Below are positions 1-11,735 of a stretch of 64,000 nt of DNA, piece after piece. Each line of letters starts with the position of its first letter. Within the stretch, counting starts at the first letter, position 1. The stretch is taken from assembly GCF_040712315.1 (NCBI RefSeq), contig NC_134015.1, positions 55,467,464 through 55,531,463 of the forward strand. The letters are read 5' to 3'. Position numbers and translations under genes: made by a program. Source of the DNA: Castanea sativa. Its lineage: Eukaryota > Streptophyta > Magnoliopsida > Fagales > Fagaceae. Under the pieces are notes generated by a model. The model was not told where the DNA came from and did not search any database. It worked only from the letters and a program-made list of their open reading frames with translations.

Positions 1-130
1 TGGATAAGGGGTTATGATTGAATTAAAATAAGTTAGTTTAAAAAAAACTTATATAAGAGAGAATGAAAAAACTAATTTTTAAATTTATTTAAGATTTAAG
101 AGTATTTAAATTAATAATTTTAGATATTTA

Positions 131-360
131 GAGTCCGTTTGGATACAACTGGAAACTGAAAATACTATAACAAAATAATTTTTAAATGTGTGAATAGTAT
201 TGCGGGGTCCATTTTTAATAAAAAATTGTTGAAAAGTAGGTAAAAAATGCGCGTACAGTATGCGCACAGTGCGCGTTGTCCCCTGCAGCAAAGAAAAAAA
301 GAAAAGAAAAGATGGAAAGCGCTGAACGCAAATGCATTCAACGCTATCCAAATCAAGCCT
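131..360. repeat. MITE-like repeat, family F1 (copy 1)
   Basis: A short AT-rich element. It begins with GTCCGTTTGGATA and ends with the inverted counterpart TATCCAAATCAAGCC, so the ends are imperfect inverted repeats. The middle has a run of GTGCGCA-type words. A very similar element lies at 46,246-46,502. No coding capacity; a non-autonomous DNA element is inferred. Confidence 0.6.
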
Positions 361-362
361 TA

Positions 363-568
363 GCCTCCGTTGAATAGAGATGTAAAATTAAAATTATTTT
401 ACTATTTAACTTATTTTTGCTATTATTTATGAGTTTTATTGCACTTTTTGGTATTATTTATATGCCCTACGGTATTATTTCAACTAACTTTTATTTTTAT
501 TTACAGTACTTTCAGCAATAAGTTTTCAATTTCAACAAAATAAGAGGTATCTAAACAGACTTTTAACC
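363..568. repeat. MITE-like repeat, family F1 (copy 2)
   Basis: A second F1-related element directly next to the first. It shares the words TTGCACTTTTTGG and CAGTACTTTCAGCAATAAG with the copies at 5,672-5,878 and, in inverse orientation, 1,310-1,512. Ends are diverged. Noncoding. Confidence 0.55.
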
Positions 569-1309
569 TTATTATTTAAACTTTCTAAACATATAAATTC
601 AATGGTATTTCCGAATACAAAATAATGAAACCAAAATATATTAGTAGTATAAATTATTATTTTTACAAATAAAAAATCTGTAAGTTTTTTTTTTTTTGAG
701 GTTCCAAAAAAAAAAAGTCTGTAAGTTAAAACTAGAAAGTTGCTTATCTCCTTTAAAATAATGGTCCATATGTTTGTCCGGATAAAAAAAAAAAGTCCAT
801 ATAAAAGGTGTCAGATAGAATCTTTTTTTTTTTTTTTACGTTTAAATTGACTAAGACAAAAGGTTGAAGCAATTGAGTATTTGTTATTGTATTATTTGTA
901 TAGAAAATAATACTGCCAAGTCCAGGACCATCCGGCCACTAGAAAAATGTCTACATCTCGACTTACAAATCGATAGATAGATAGATAGGCACCCTTTCCG
1001 CCATTTCATGCCTTTGTTATTTGAATTTGAAAAGATATGTTACAATACGAGACACAGCGTGTACTGTACTTTTTTTGAAACACAGCGTGTACAATACTTT
1101 AATTATTATATATTTGTGAATTTCAAAATTCCAGTTAGCTAATTTTTTTTGGTGAATTAAAAATTTGGATTTGAAACCCATTTTCATTATAAAAAAAAGC
1201 TGATTAGTGTCTTATGTCAATAAAGAAAAATCACCATGAAATAAACGTTATAAGTTGAAATTTTATGCTAAAAGTCTTATAAGTTAATTGACACCTCGCT
1301 ATACATAAA
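569..1309. other. intergenic, no gene seen
   Basis: AT-rich DNA with poly-A/T runs and a short (GATA)n near 971-985. I see no coding or RNA feature. Confidence 0.6.
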
Positions 1310-1512
1310 GTGTCTGTTTGAAATCCGTTTATTTTATTGAAATTGAATTTTTTTTTTCTGAAAGTACTATAGATAAAGGTAAAAATTAATTAAAATAGTA
1401 CAATGGACTCATGAAAAGTACCAAAAAGTGCAATGGTGCCATGAATAGTAGCAAAAATATGGTAAATAATAAAATAAGTTGGCAAAATTAAACATGTTAA
1501 ACGGACACAAAG
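1310..1512. repeat. MITE-like repeat, family F1 (copy 3)
   Basis: Starts GTCTGTTTGAAATCCG and ends near ACGGACAC. The interior has the family words GAAAGTACTATAGATAAAGG and CATGAATAGTAGCAAAAAT. Inverse orientation to the copy at 363-568. Confidence 0.55.
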
Positions 1513-2249
1513 TGCTTGAAAGTTTAAATGAAAAAAGGATTTGAGTTGCAAAATTAGCAGCATTGATATCAATTTACCAAACTTGTTTTCTTATTTTAGA
1601 ATAAGATTTTATTTTTCCTATTTTATTTTTTCCTTTTTACCACATTAAATTTTCATTTTGAACTTTATTTTAGGATATATATATATATATATTAATCATC
1701 TATATTATGGATTTTTTTACAAGAAATTAAATAAAATTATCAAAAAATTAGTTACATTTTTATTTTTTTTATAAAAATAATTTTCTAATGTATACACTTT
1801 ATATATTAGTAAAATTCATATAAAAATAGACGAATAACTTTAAAAAATTAATTACATTTTTTTTTTTAGTGATTTTTCTTTTTTAAGGTGTACAAAAAAA
1901 TAATCCAAAGTCCATTGCATATTTGAATTGCCCATTGTGTTTAAACTTTTAAAATTTGAATGAATAATCCCAACGTATGTACTATTATATGCGTGTGAAA
2001 ATGGGACTTTTTGTTCGATGAGTGAGACTAATCAATACGATGCCTTGTAGCAGTATATTATTGACATGTATGTCGGCATTCGAGACAACGACCTTTCTAT
2101 TCTAGCTGTGTCACTGTCTACTGCCTATTTGCTCTCATTTGCTTCTTTGTTACTCCTCATCCTATTAACAATTCTCTTCGATATGCGTGCATGTCATATT
2201 TTATTTGGATTCAACACTTTTATGTACTCACTCTTTAATCTCTTCTTCA
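1513..2249. other. intergenic / upstream region of the NAB-domain gene
   Basis: AT-rich, with a short (TA)n near 1,677-1,692. An open reading frame at 2,066-2,314 is hydrophobic and leads into the CT tract. I judge it noncoding or 5' UTR. No clear TATA box could be chosen. Confidence 0.4.

Positions 2250-2280
<31 letters not shown>
2250..2280 (+). promoter_or_regulatory. (CT)n tract in the 5' leader of the NAB gene
   Basis: About 30 bases of almost pure CT dinucleotide end roughly 30 bases before the start codon at 2,311. Pyrimidine patches of this type are common near plant transcription starts. A role here is inferred from position only. Similar tracts precede the methyltransferase and O-fucosyltransferase genes. 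Confidence 0.4.
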
Positions 2281-2310
2281 ACGACAGAACTTCGGGGCTG
2301 TGATCCGGCA

Positions 2311-3792
2311 ATGATGGGCGGTAGATTGGAGCCTCTCGGTGATTCTTGGAGCAGAGTGACGGCGGATATCGGAGATCTTTTCAGGCCACCTTCTGGTATG
2401 GTTTTTGTTACCATGGTCATGAATTTTTTTTTATATGTATTTTGTTTGTTAGCTGAGAAAATGTGGTGGTTATACATTTTTATTTTAAGAAAATCTTGTT
2501 ATACACACTCTCTTTTGGTGGTTTGAAGTTTGAAAACACAATTTCAGTTAAAATTGTGTACTTGAAATCGTGTTAGATGTGTGCGTACGATGAATGTACA
2601 ATAATGATAATCATTATGCTTTTTAACTCAAGAGTATCAATTATGATTCTGGGTCAATGTTAGATACTTAAATGAGTTTATGTACCTTATTTAGTTTTGT
2701 ATTAAACCGACAAACTTGAAACTTGGAACTGTTTATGTTAAGGAATAAGTGATAGTTATAATGGGAGCTCAATTTTTAACATTCAAAAACTCGGGTGTGT
2801 GTTTTTGTGTGTGTGTTGTGGCAGATTTGGAGGAGAGGATGAAGATGCTGGTATTGAACAGTGCTGAGAATGGTGACACATTTGCAGAACGTGCTGAATC
2901 GTACTACGAAAAGCGACCTCAGCTACTGGCTCTCTTGCAAGACCTCTACAATGGTTATATCACATTGTCTGACCGCTACATCCAAACATTGGCTAAACAT
3001 CATCAGCATCAGCAACAGCATCAGCATCAGCATCATCATCATCGGAGACAATCTTCTCAAATCTCAACCACTGATTATGATTGCTATGATCAAGAAGACG
3101 ATGCAGAGAGTTCCCTCTCTTACCAACAACCTCAGTCAATGCTTCCAAACAAGGGTTCGTTGGAGTTTGATGCTGATGCTGTTAATGTAATTGTTGCTGA
3201 CTTAGTGATCAAGAATGTTGAGTACGATGTGTTAGTGCATGAGATGAGCATAATGGAGAGGAGAACCAGTGAGTCATCAAGAAAAATGGAGTTACAGAAG
3301 AACTTGCTTGAGGTTTTGGAGTCTGAGAGACTCATTCTGTTGAATGAGAATGCAAGGTTGGGGTATAGAGTGACAGCATTGGTGGAAGAGAACAAAGGGT
3401 TGGTGTCAGAGTCTATATTCATGAAGAGGAAGGCTTGTGAGCTAGCTAGGTGTGTGCTAAAGATGAGGGAGGATCATAGGGTATACATGCTGAATCGCAA
3501 GATTGAGGATCTTCAGGGGCAGATTTATGGGTTGGAGAAGAGGAACAAGGAGTACTATGAGCAACTTGTGAAAACAGACCAAAATGTTAAGCAAGAGAAA
3601 ACTAGCATTGATGAGAAAAATGTTCATGATTTGAGCTTGGATGGTTGCTCTAAAATGGAGCTGGCGGTGGTCAATCAGAAGTTTAGGAAAAGAGGCAGTG
3701 CTAGTGTTGGTAAGAAGGGTGGTTTTAGATTGTGGGAAAGGGTCAAGAACATGGACTTGTTTCTATGTGGGCTTGACCCAACTTGTACTTGA
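2311..3792 (+). CDS. NAB-domain protein, NETWORKED/KIP1-like (kinase-interacting family)
   Basis: Two exons, 2311-2395 and 2825-3792, about 350 aa. The donor GTATGG and acceptor GTGGCAG fall in matching phase 1 and create an Asp codon. Residues ~29-86 resemble the C-terminal half of a NAB (NET actin-binding) domain: ERMKML, DTFAERAESYYEKRPQL and DLYNGYITLSDRY are visible. A His/Gln-rich run follows (~87-103), then an acidic stretch, and from ~155 a long charged region likely to form a coiled coil. The C-terminus is basic. In this family such proteins link actin to membranes or bind receptor kinases; the exact role here is unknown. Oddity: the Trp-rich N-terminal half of the usual NAB domain is not found; exon 1 encodes only 28 unrelated-looking residues. 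A missed upstream or micro-exon is possible. The intron carries no other feature I recognise. Confidence 0.75.
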
Positions 3793-4099
3793 TAGTGCCT
3801 TCATATATATATTAGTAAAGTTTAGACTAACAATTAATATGCTATTCGGAGATATAATTTTGTTGTTTTTGCTTTCAGTTATCTTTATTTTCGCTTAATC
3901 AGGAATGTATATTAGCTGAAAGAGTTCAAGCTAGAAGTGAACACGGTTCAGTGTAGCTGATTTCTAGAAAAATTTTGGGCAACATTGTGGGGATCAGCAT
4001 TCTTAAAGTCCCAACCATTGTTGCACCGCAGGGTTGAAATTTCAACCCCATCGGCTGACAATGTTGTCGGTGCGGTAGTTGGCTTTCGACAAGTAAGAA

Positions 4100-4147
4100 A
4101 AAGAACAAAAAACCCACAAGCAAAGTCTTGTGGGTTTTTTGTTCTTT
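4100..4147. repeat. perfect 21-bp inverted repeat (hairpin)
   Basis: Left arm 4,100-4,120 and right arm 4,127-4,147 are exact reverse complements, separated by the six bases CAAAGT. The arm contains AAAAAACCCACAAG. It lies about 310 bases after the NAB stop codon. It could be a 3'-end/RNA structure or a tiny foldback element. The perfect pairing suggests recent origin or constraint. Confidence 0.7.
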
Positions 4148-4419
4148 CAATTAAATCCTCAGTAAGCGCGCAAAAAAATAAAAAAAACCCACAACCACAA
4201 CCATGATAGAAAGAAAGAAAGAATAGATATGAGGGAGAGAGCTCAAAGGTTCAAAATCCAAAACAAACAGAGAGTAATCACAAGAAGTTTAACCGCTAAT
4301 AAAAAACTCATAGGTCATAGCACTAGAATCTCAAATTCAAAAAAAAAAAAAAAAAACATTGTGTAGATTTCGAACCCTTTGGAGCATATCTCTTTCATTT
4401 GGAGTTTGGAAGCTTTGGG

Positions 4420-4552
4420 CCAGCTTGGTACCACAACTTAAACAATAGTCTTAAGATTTTAAATAACATTACACATATGTTCACACTTTTTTAGCCACAA
4501 ATATTTTCAAAAAATTCAAACAACGTTATTAAAATAACATTACCAAACGAGT
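4420..4552. repeat. MITE-like repeat (TTGGTAC...ACCAAA family)
   Basis: Ends CTTGGTACCACAACTTAAAC and AACATTACCAAACGAG are imperfect inverted repeats around an AT-rich core. A relative sits at ~49,383-49,530. Noncoding. Confidence 0.45.
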
Positions 4553-4594
4553 TTCTTTGAGTTGAGTGTGGGGCAATAGAAGTTGAGGATGGCA

Positions 4595-5038
4595 GAAATG
4601 GATTGAAGGGACTGAAATGGACCAAAGTGAATCAAAATAGGCTGAAGGGACTGAATTGGACCGAAGTGGACCTCATTGGACCAAAATAGATCAAAGGAAC
4701 CGTAGTGGACCGATATGGATTGACGTAGACCGAAATGGACCTGAAGACGACTGAAGTGGACTGAAATAGATTAAATTGGACCGAATTGGACTGAAAATGA
4801 GCCAAAGTTGACCGAAATAGACTGAATGGGCCAAATGAACAGAAGTGGACCTTATAAACTAAAGTGGACCAAAATGGACTGAAGTAGACCAAAATGGATC
4901 GAAGTGGACTTAAATGGACCGAATTGGCCAAATGGACCTGAGTGGACTAAAAATAAACCAAATGGAATGAAATAGATTGAATTGGACCAAAAAAACCAAA
5001 TAGACCGAAGTAGACCAAAATGAATCGTAGTGGACATA
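4595..5038. repeat. degenerate 10-bp minisatellite (GGACYGAART-like)
   Basis: About 440 bases made of decamer-like units such as TGGACCGAAG, TGGACTGAAA and TGGACCAAAA, with variable inserts that break strict periodicity. The minus-strand open frames across it are products of the repeat, not genes. Confidence 0.8.
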
Positions 5039-5467
5039 ATATGATCTTCAAAAAGAAAGAAGAAAAAAACATAAGGGTATTGAAGTTACATGTGTGCAAC
5101 AAGACATAAGTGTGTGTGCATATTTTATGTGTTATCATGGTAGGTTTAATATGTGCATCAACAGGTAGGGGTAGGGCTTGTTAAAAGAATAGGTAAGTTT
5201 GTATTTTGTGCAGTGCAGGGATGGACCCAGTTGGGGAGGTGGTATACCATGCATCAAACACATGTTTCCTCCCTCTCAAATGAAAGTGGACCCCATATAT
5301 GTGAGGTCTACCTCCATGTGAGAGAGAGGAATCATGCATCTAATGCATAGTGTATTTTCTCCCTAGATGGGAGCTCAGGCCTACAATCCAATTGTTTTAT
5401 TTAATTTTATTTTTTATACTTATTATATATATATATATATAATTTTTGTAGTTGCTCTCCTTCCAAA
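5039..5467. other. intergenic, no gene seen
   Basis: Plain AT-rich sequence with a short (TA)n near 5,424-5,441. Nothing else is recognised. Confidence 0.5.
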
Positions 5468-6085
5468 ACTTTAGGCCTCTCCAACAAGCAACTATCCAAT
5501 CCAAAAATTTAACAAAAACAATAAAACATTCACAATGGTGATTGTGTTTTAGCAGAAAAATATTTTACCACAAAAAAAAAAAAAACCATGTGTTATTTGA
5601 GAAGCTAAAACTAAAATTTTTTTTTCAACTATTGTAAACTTGTAGAAATACTAGTTGACTGTAGCAAGTTATTAAGTGTGCGTTTGGGTAGGGATGAAAA
5701 ATGAAAATTATTTCACTATTTAGTTTATTTTTGCTACTATTTATGGACCCTATTGCACTTTTTGGCACTATTTATAGATCTCAATGTACTGTTTCAACTA
5801 ACTTTTATCTTTATCTATGGTACCTTTAGCAATAATTTTTCAGTTTCAGCAAAATAAGCAGTATCCAAACACTCCCTAAAATTATCTCTCTACCCAATTA
5901 AAAAAACTCAAATTCTCTCTTCCTTTATTATTTTAATGAATTGTTTAAATTATTTTAAATGAAGTGGTAAAAAACATAACATTTGATGTAGGTGTATTGT
6001 AAAGTGAAGTGGTAAAATAGATAAATTAGCTTTTTGAAGTCCTAAAAGCTAAATTTTTTAACACCACTACTATGAATGCTCTAAC
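5468..6085. repeat. MITE-like element with a nested F1 element
   Basis: The outer element starts near GGCCTCTCCAACAAGC and ends GAATGCTCTAAC. Its right half (AATGAAGTGGTAAAA..., AAAGCTAAATTTTTTA) recurs at 50,270-50,410. An F1 copy at 5,672-5,878 is nested inside, bounded by TGTGCGTTTGGGTAGGGATG and ATCCAAACACTCCC. Noncoding. Confidence 0.5.
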
Positions 6086-6879
6086 TTCAAAAAAAAAAAA
6101 TCCTAACCAACCTAATATTAAATAATAATAATAACAATAATAATAATAATGAAAACCAATTCCCGTAGTAAAATTAAAAATGATTTCTCAAATGTTAAAT
6201 TATATAATATTATGCTTGATTATAAAGATAATTTCTTATAAAATATTTTACAATAAAATTTTACTAATGTGTACTCTAAGGACACATAATAATATACTAT
6301 TTTTTTAAAAAAAAATTATTAACAATTGAAAAAATTTTACAATTCTTTTGTTTTTTTATGAAATATTTTCAAAAATGGAAGCCACATTACCTGAACCCTT
6401 TAAAATAAACTTAAAGTGCACTGCGCATCGCAGGAGAGGTTATATTAGTCTAGTCGCACATATAGTTATGATTTTAATGCAAAATAAAAAATTGTTTCTG
6501 GTTATGTGATTTGACTGATTTTAATGCAGTATAAAATGGTGTGTATGGTTATGTACAACCACGAAATAAATATTATTATAGAGTAGAGTATATCAACTGA
6601 TTGATTGATTTTTGGTATTTGCAGATATTAAATCTTATATTTTTAGTTATGTAATTTATTATAAGCCTGTTTAAATCTATTTAAAAATTTTAATATATTA
6701 ATTTTGTGTTTATGCATATTAATAACTATTACTGATTCTTTGAATAAATAAAAAACATTAACCATGTAATAAAATGAGAAAGAAATGGTAGGATTCAATT
6801 GCTAAAGCGCCTGTGTATCCAGATGTGATAAGATTATATGTTAGCCAAAAAAAGCAAAAGCCTATCCACAACCACAATC
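6086..6879. other. intergenic / distal promoter of RBCMT
   Basis: AT-rich, with an imperfect (ATA)n near 6,121-6,150. No gene or clear element is recognised. Confidence 0.5.
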
Positions 6880-6886
6880 TATAAAA
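6880..6886 (+). promoter_or_regulatory. candidate TATA box of RBCMT
   Basis: TATAAAA lies 84 bases before the start codon at 6,964. That would place transcription start near 6,910. A (GA)n tract at 6,926-6,944 would then fall in the 5' UTR. Inference from spacing only. Confidence 0.5.
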
Positions 6887-6963
6887 TCCAAGTAAAACCA
6901 ACCCACATCTCATCTCGACATACTCAGAGAGAGAGAGAGAGAGACAGAAGTGAGAAGACAACA

Positions 6964-9900
6964 ATGATGACTACCTTCACTCTATCTCCATCCTCTACTT
7001 CCCTGATCTCCCCCTTCATCAAAACCTTAAAAAACCCAACAAAAACACTTCCACACTTCAAAAGAAGCACTACTCTCACACTCTCTGCCACTCTCAGCAC
7101 CCCCACAAGCACAACCACCACCTCCTCTCTTCAAAAACCAGTCTCTGACTCAGTCCAGACCTTCTGGAAATGGCTAAAAGACGAAGGAGTAGTGTCTTCA
7201 AAGACTCCAGTGAAGCCTGCTGTAGTTCCTGAAGGTCTGGGACTCGTTGCTCAGAAAGACTTGGGTAGAAACGACGTCGTTCTGGAGGTCCCCAAGAGGC
7301 TTTGGATAAACCCAGATGCTGTGGCTGCGTCGGAGATTGGAAGCGTGTGTAGTGGGTTGAAGCCTTGGTTGTCTGTGGCTCTGTATTTGATCAGAGAGAA
7401 GAAGAAAAACGACACGTCGTCTTGGCGGTATTACCTTGATGTTCTTCCTGAGTACACCAATTCTACTATATTCTGGTCAGTTTGGCTTAGTTTTGATTGC
7501 TTCTTTGGTTTTTGCTTTTGTTTTTTTAGTTTTTATTTATTATTGTTGATTCTAAGTATACTACAAATTTACTGAGCAAACTTTACGATTTGACATGTGA
7601 AGTGGCACCAATCACAGTTATTGCAATTGTAGAACTTTTATTGTAAAATTAGTAACAACTTTAGCAGCTGTTTCTTTTTTTGGTTTTGAAATTGTGGGAT
7701 TGATGGATGTGGTTTAATGGTTCCAGAATTCCGGTGCAGGTCAGAAGAGGAGCTGGCTGAACTTCAAGGTTAGTGTATGTAGTTGCTGCTGTTTTATACA
7801 TTGATCTTTGTAAATTCTTATTTTTATGTTATTTTCAGCTTAGCTTACGTACAAATTTTTAAAGCATTAATTTTTCCAGCTACAATTTTTTAGGACAAAA
7901 CTTAGGTTGATACCTTAGGTTCTCCGATTGAAATATACCGTATGGTTGTAATGACCAATGCAGAAAAAACTGTGATATGTTTTCCTAGGAATTAAATTCA
8001 ACTATATGGTACATTAGTCAATCTAACCACATGGTTGAATTTAATTGTGGAACCTACAGTACAAGTTACAACATCTTAAAAACTGTACCAAAGTAATATT
8101 TATTAAGCCCAATAGATCAATGAAAATAATCTATGCAAATGAGCACCAAGGTTTGGATCTAACAATGGAGTGGTTCCCAAATCTCAATATTTAATTTTTG
8201 GTATTTCCAACTTTGGTTAGTGGGCTAGTTTGACTCGAACTAATTTTGTTGGTGTGCACAATTTGATGGTGGCCTTAAGCTAGAAAAATAATGCTAGTGC
8301 AAATTGCTTACTCAGCTTGAGCTTATGAATTGGCTTTATAGTGTGTATACACATATATGATGATGATGATGATGACAATTATAAAATCACATTCAAAATG
8401 GTAATATTTGCCTCTTACGGATTATGACACTCTAGATAAAATTTATGCTGTGAGGGTTTATTTTTTTTCCTTCTAATTTATGAATTTTGATTGGTAATTG
8501 GCAGAGGGAGGTGGATGGTTAAAACAGTTTTTTAAGCTCCTTGGGGAACTTGAATCTTTTGCAGGAGTGATCCAGGCCATTGTTGCCAAATTAATGGTGT
8601 CTTCTAAGTTGTAGAGACTATATTATATTCACTGGAAAAATTTTAATGTTCTTACCATGGTCACAGCCACATTTTTTTAGCTGTCCAATGGATTAAGTTC
8701 ATCTATGCTTCCTTAGGCAATGTATAAGACCATAATGTAGCTTTGATAATGGCAGATGTCATAATCTAGTCTGCAAACTGCCTTGTTTCTTTCCCTTTTT
8801 CATTGGAATTTGGTTGAACCAACATTTTCAGGAACCCAACTTTTGAGCACAACATTGAGTGTGAAAGATTATGTGCAAAATGAATTTCTAAAAGTGGAAG
8901 AAGAAATCATAGCCCCTAACAAGCAGCTTTTTCCTTCTCCTATAACACTGGATGACTTCTTTTGGGCATTTGGTATACTCAGATCAAGGGCATTCTCACG
9001 CTTACGTGGTCAAAACCTTGTTTTGATTCCCCTTGCAGACTTGGTGAAGTATTTTTCCCCTCTTCATATAAGTTTTCAGTGGCACTTACTCTGATTTATG
9101 AATTGTTAATTACACTAATCTGTTGGAAAAAGTGAAGGTCTTACCCTACAATATGATATGGACCCTTAGTATTGTGATTACATTTATTTTTTCACCCTGA
9201 TATTTAAGAAAAGATTCTTCAGGATATCCTGGAATTAGTTCTTTAATAATAAAAGACTAATTGTTCATCTCCATGAGGGTGAAGCTTATCAAAATTGATT
9301 TGGAAAGCCGCTTGGGCATCCCATAATGCATGCTATGGAACGCCTCTAATGGCATATAGAATTTAAACTTACTGGGTTTTACTGTATTTAATTCATGCAT
9401 CTTAGTGCTTGCAATTAAAATTTGGTGTCAAGGAACTGTCCTATAAATTTTCTATTAAATTTGACTTTACTAAGACCAAATTTATGAATCAGATGAACCA
9501 CAGCTCCAGCATAACCACAGAAGATCATGCATATGAAATTAAAGGAGCGGCAGGTCTCTTCTCTTGGGATACCTTATTTTCTTTACGGACCCCTGTTTCT
9601 GTCAAGGCTGGTGAGCAGGTGAACTAGTCCAGCTTCTGAGATTTCCTATTGTACTTGGTTCCATTTTGTATCCCACAAATCTAAACACACACACATATAT
9701 TGCTTACCATTTGACATAAATGATAGGTTTTTAAATCATCCACAAGTTGGACAAAACTTATTTTGAATGTTCTATGAACTCACCTCATTTGTTGACTCCA
9801 TACAATACTATCATATCCAGGATATGTTCTATTACAAGTTATTGAGCCCACAAATCTATTCCCTTTTGTGTGCATATGTGTATGTGTATGATTCAGTGGG

Positions 9901-11735
9901 CTGCCAAATACAAAATTGAGAGCTATTTTGTGTCAATATGAGGTGAGATGTGCCAAATGAAGTGGCAACATTAATCACTGCTAATATTAAGTGAACAAAG
10001 AAGCACTGCTTTTTCCCCGAAATCCATGACTTCTCCTTTTAAGTTTACATTGTTAGCCCCTTAATCTCCTTTTGAATGAGTTCTTATTGGAATTTTTTTC
10101 AACAGGTTATGATTCAATATGATATCAATAAGAGCAATGCTGACTTGGCTCTGGACTATGGGTTCATAGAATCCAAAGCAGACCGCAATGCCTTTACTCT
10201 AACACTTGAAATATCAGAGTCAGACCCATTTTTTGGGGACAAGCTGGACATTGCTGAGTCGAACGGTTTGGGTGAGACTGCATACTTTGACATTGTTTTG
10301 GACCGTCAAGTTCCACCAGCAATGCTTCAATATCTGCGGCTGGTAGCACTTCGGGGAACTGATGCTTTCCTGTTGGAGTCTATTTTCAGAAACTCTATCT
10401 GGGGCCACCTTGACTTGCCTATAAGCCGTGCCAATGAAGAGCTCATATGCCAGGTGGTCAGAGATGCCTGCAAATCTGCTCTTTCTGGCTATCACACAAC
10501 CATTGAAGAGGTAAACCCTTATCCTCCATGTAAGTTTGCACTACTAATTACTTCTCTTGTGATGTTATCAGTTCTTGTTATATGTGCTATGCATGTGGGG
10601 TATATGTAGAAAACCCCTTATTAAATAGGTTCAACATATTAGGACTTTACATCATAAGGATGTTAAAATTCATCTGAATAATTGTGTGGCGATCATGACA
10701 AGTTAATTCATTTGAATCTCCTGAACTCAAATACTTTAGAACATATAGGTTTCTGTTTAGTAGGTCATCATGTGTGGCAACTTAGCTATTCACCTTTTAG
10801 CCATCCAGAGAAGGTAATTATGCTGCAGATTGGTTAGTGAACAGATTGTCTAAATGTCTGTGTACAACAGCTCTCCATCTGGTCTCTGACAATTTCTTTT
10901 CAATGATGTTATTCAGGTTATGGCCCCAAAACTATGTAATATGTAGTTTTGGGGCTATACCTGTTAGTTTTATTTTCTCGTTACTTGTTCTATTAGCATA
11001 TTAATAAGGTTATTTGTGTAATTATGTTATAAACCCTAATATAAATATATGCTAAGGTGGAGGCTGACAAATTAATGCCAAAACCTTATTTTCTTCTCTG
11101 TCACTCTCTCCCTTTATTTTCCCTTTCTTCTTAGTTCTCTTTAACTTGAATTTCCATAGTTTACAATTTAACTATACCTTTCTTGAGGAGAAAGTATCTT
11201 TTGTAACAGTCATACCTAGTCATCCATGTAACAAACCAATGGGTGATATTTTTTAATCCAATGGATGAATATTACATGGGAATTTGGTGGAATCAACTCT
11301 CTAACAAAAGAGTATAACTTGAGACGCATGATGTTCACTCATCATGTTCCTACATGAATGACTTGGTAAACTATTACAAAGAGATACTTTCTCCCTTCAA
11401 AGAACCCAAAGAAAAACTTAGCTCAGCAAGCCCCAGCTACAGTCAGCTACTCAGATTCATTGTTTCTTCCAATACCCAATATATATAAACTTGTAATAAC
11501 TAAACATAAATGTGGATTGCAGGATGAAAAGTTAAAAGGAGAAAAGCTTGATCCAAGGCTAGAAATCGCAGTTGGAATAAGACAAGGGGAGAAGAAGGTG
11601 CTCCAGCAAATTGATGAGATCTTCAAGGATAGGGAATCAGAATTAAATGAGTTAGAATATTATCAAGAAAGGAGGCTCAAGGATCTTGGTTTGTGTGGGG
11701 AGCAAGGTGAGATCATCTTCTGGGAGCCCAAGTAA
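6964..11735 (+). CDS. RBCMT: plastid SET-domain protein-lysine methyltransferase (RuBisCO LSMT-like)
   Basis: Six exons: 6964-7475, 7740-7768, 8832-9043, 9493-9618, 10106-10510 and 11523-11735. All junctions are GT/AG and in phase, giving about 498 aa, the usual length for this family. The first ~45 residues are Ser/Thr-rich with few acidic residues, as in a chloroplast transit peptide. A split SET domain follows: GLGLVA near the start, the cofactor-site NH at 253-254 (DLMNHSS), and DYGF near 310-313. The C-terminal part is the Rubisco LSMT substrate-binding domain, ending in GEIIFWEPK. The family transfers methyl groups from S-adenosylmethionine to lysines of the Rubisco large subunit in some plants and of plastid aldolase in others. 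Which substrate applies here cannot be told from this sequence. Exon 2 is a 29-nt micro-exon. No coding defect was seen. Confidence 0.93.
10923..10956. repeat. RBCMT: short hairpin in RBCMT intron 5
   Basis: GCCCCAAAACTA is followed after a short AT loop by TAGTTTTGGGGC. The arms are exact over 12 bases. It lies in intron 5. Function unknown; possibly a foldback-element remnant. Confidence 0.6.
11178..11402. mobile_element. intronic MITE with ~55-bp terminal inverted repeats
   Basis: The left end runs CTTTCTTGAGGAGAAAGTAT; the right end, reverse-complemented, reads CTTTGAAGGGAGAAAGTATC. Similarity extends about 55 bases inwards (TTTGTAA, GTCATNCATGTA). No coding capacity. It sits 120 bases before the last RBCMT exon. 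Confidence 0.7.

Larger units (their letters stand above)
3793..4594. other. intergenic, 3' of the NAB gene
   Basis: Holds the presumed 3' UTR, a perfect hairpin (4,100-4,147), an A-rich run and a small MITE-like repeat (~4,420-4,552). No further gene is seen. Confidence 0.5.

Noticed and set aside
2066..2314. Plus-strand hydrophobic open frame before the NAB gene.
   Set aside because: Runs through a CT microsatellite, no known domain, and overlaps the likely 5' leader.
4632..5138. Minus-strand frames rich in Phe/Ser/Thr/Pro.
   Set aside because: They translate the decamer minisatellite; the repeat explains the composition.
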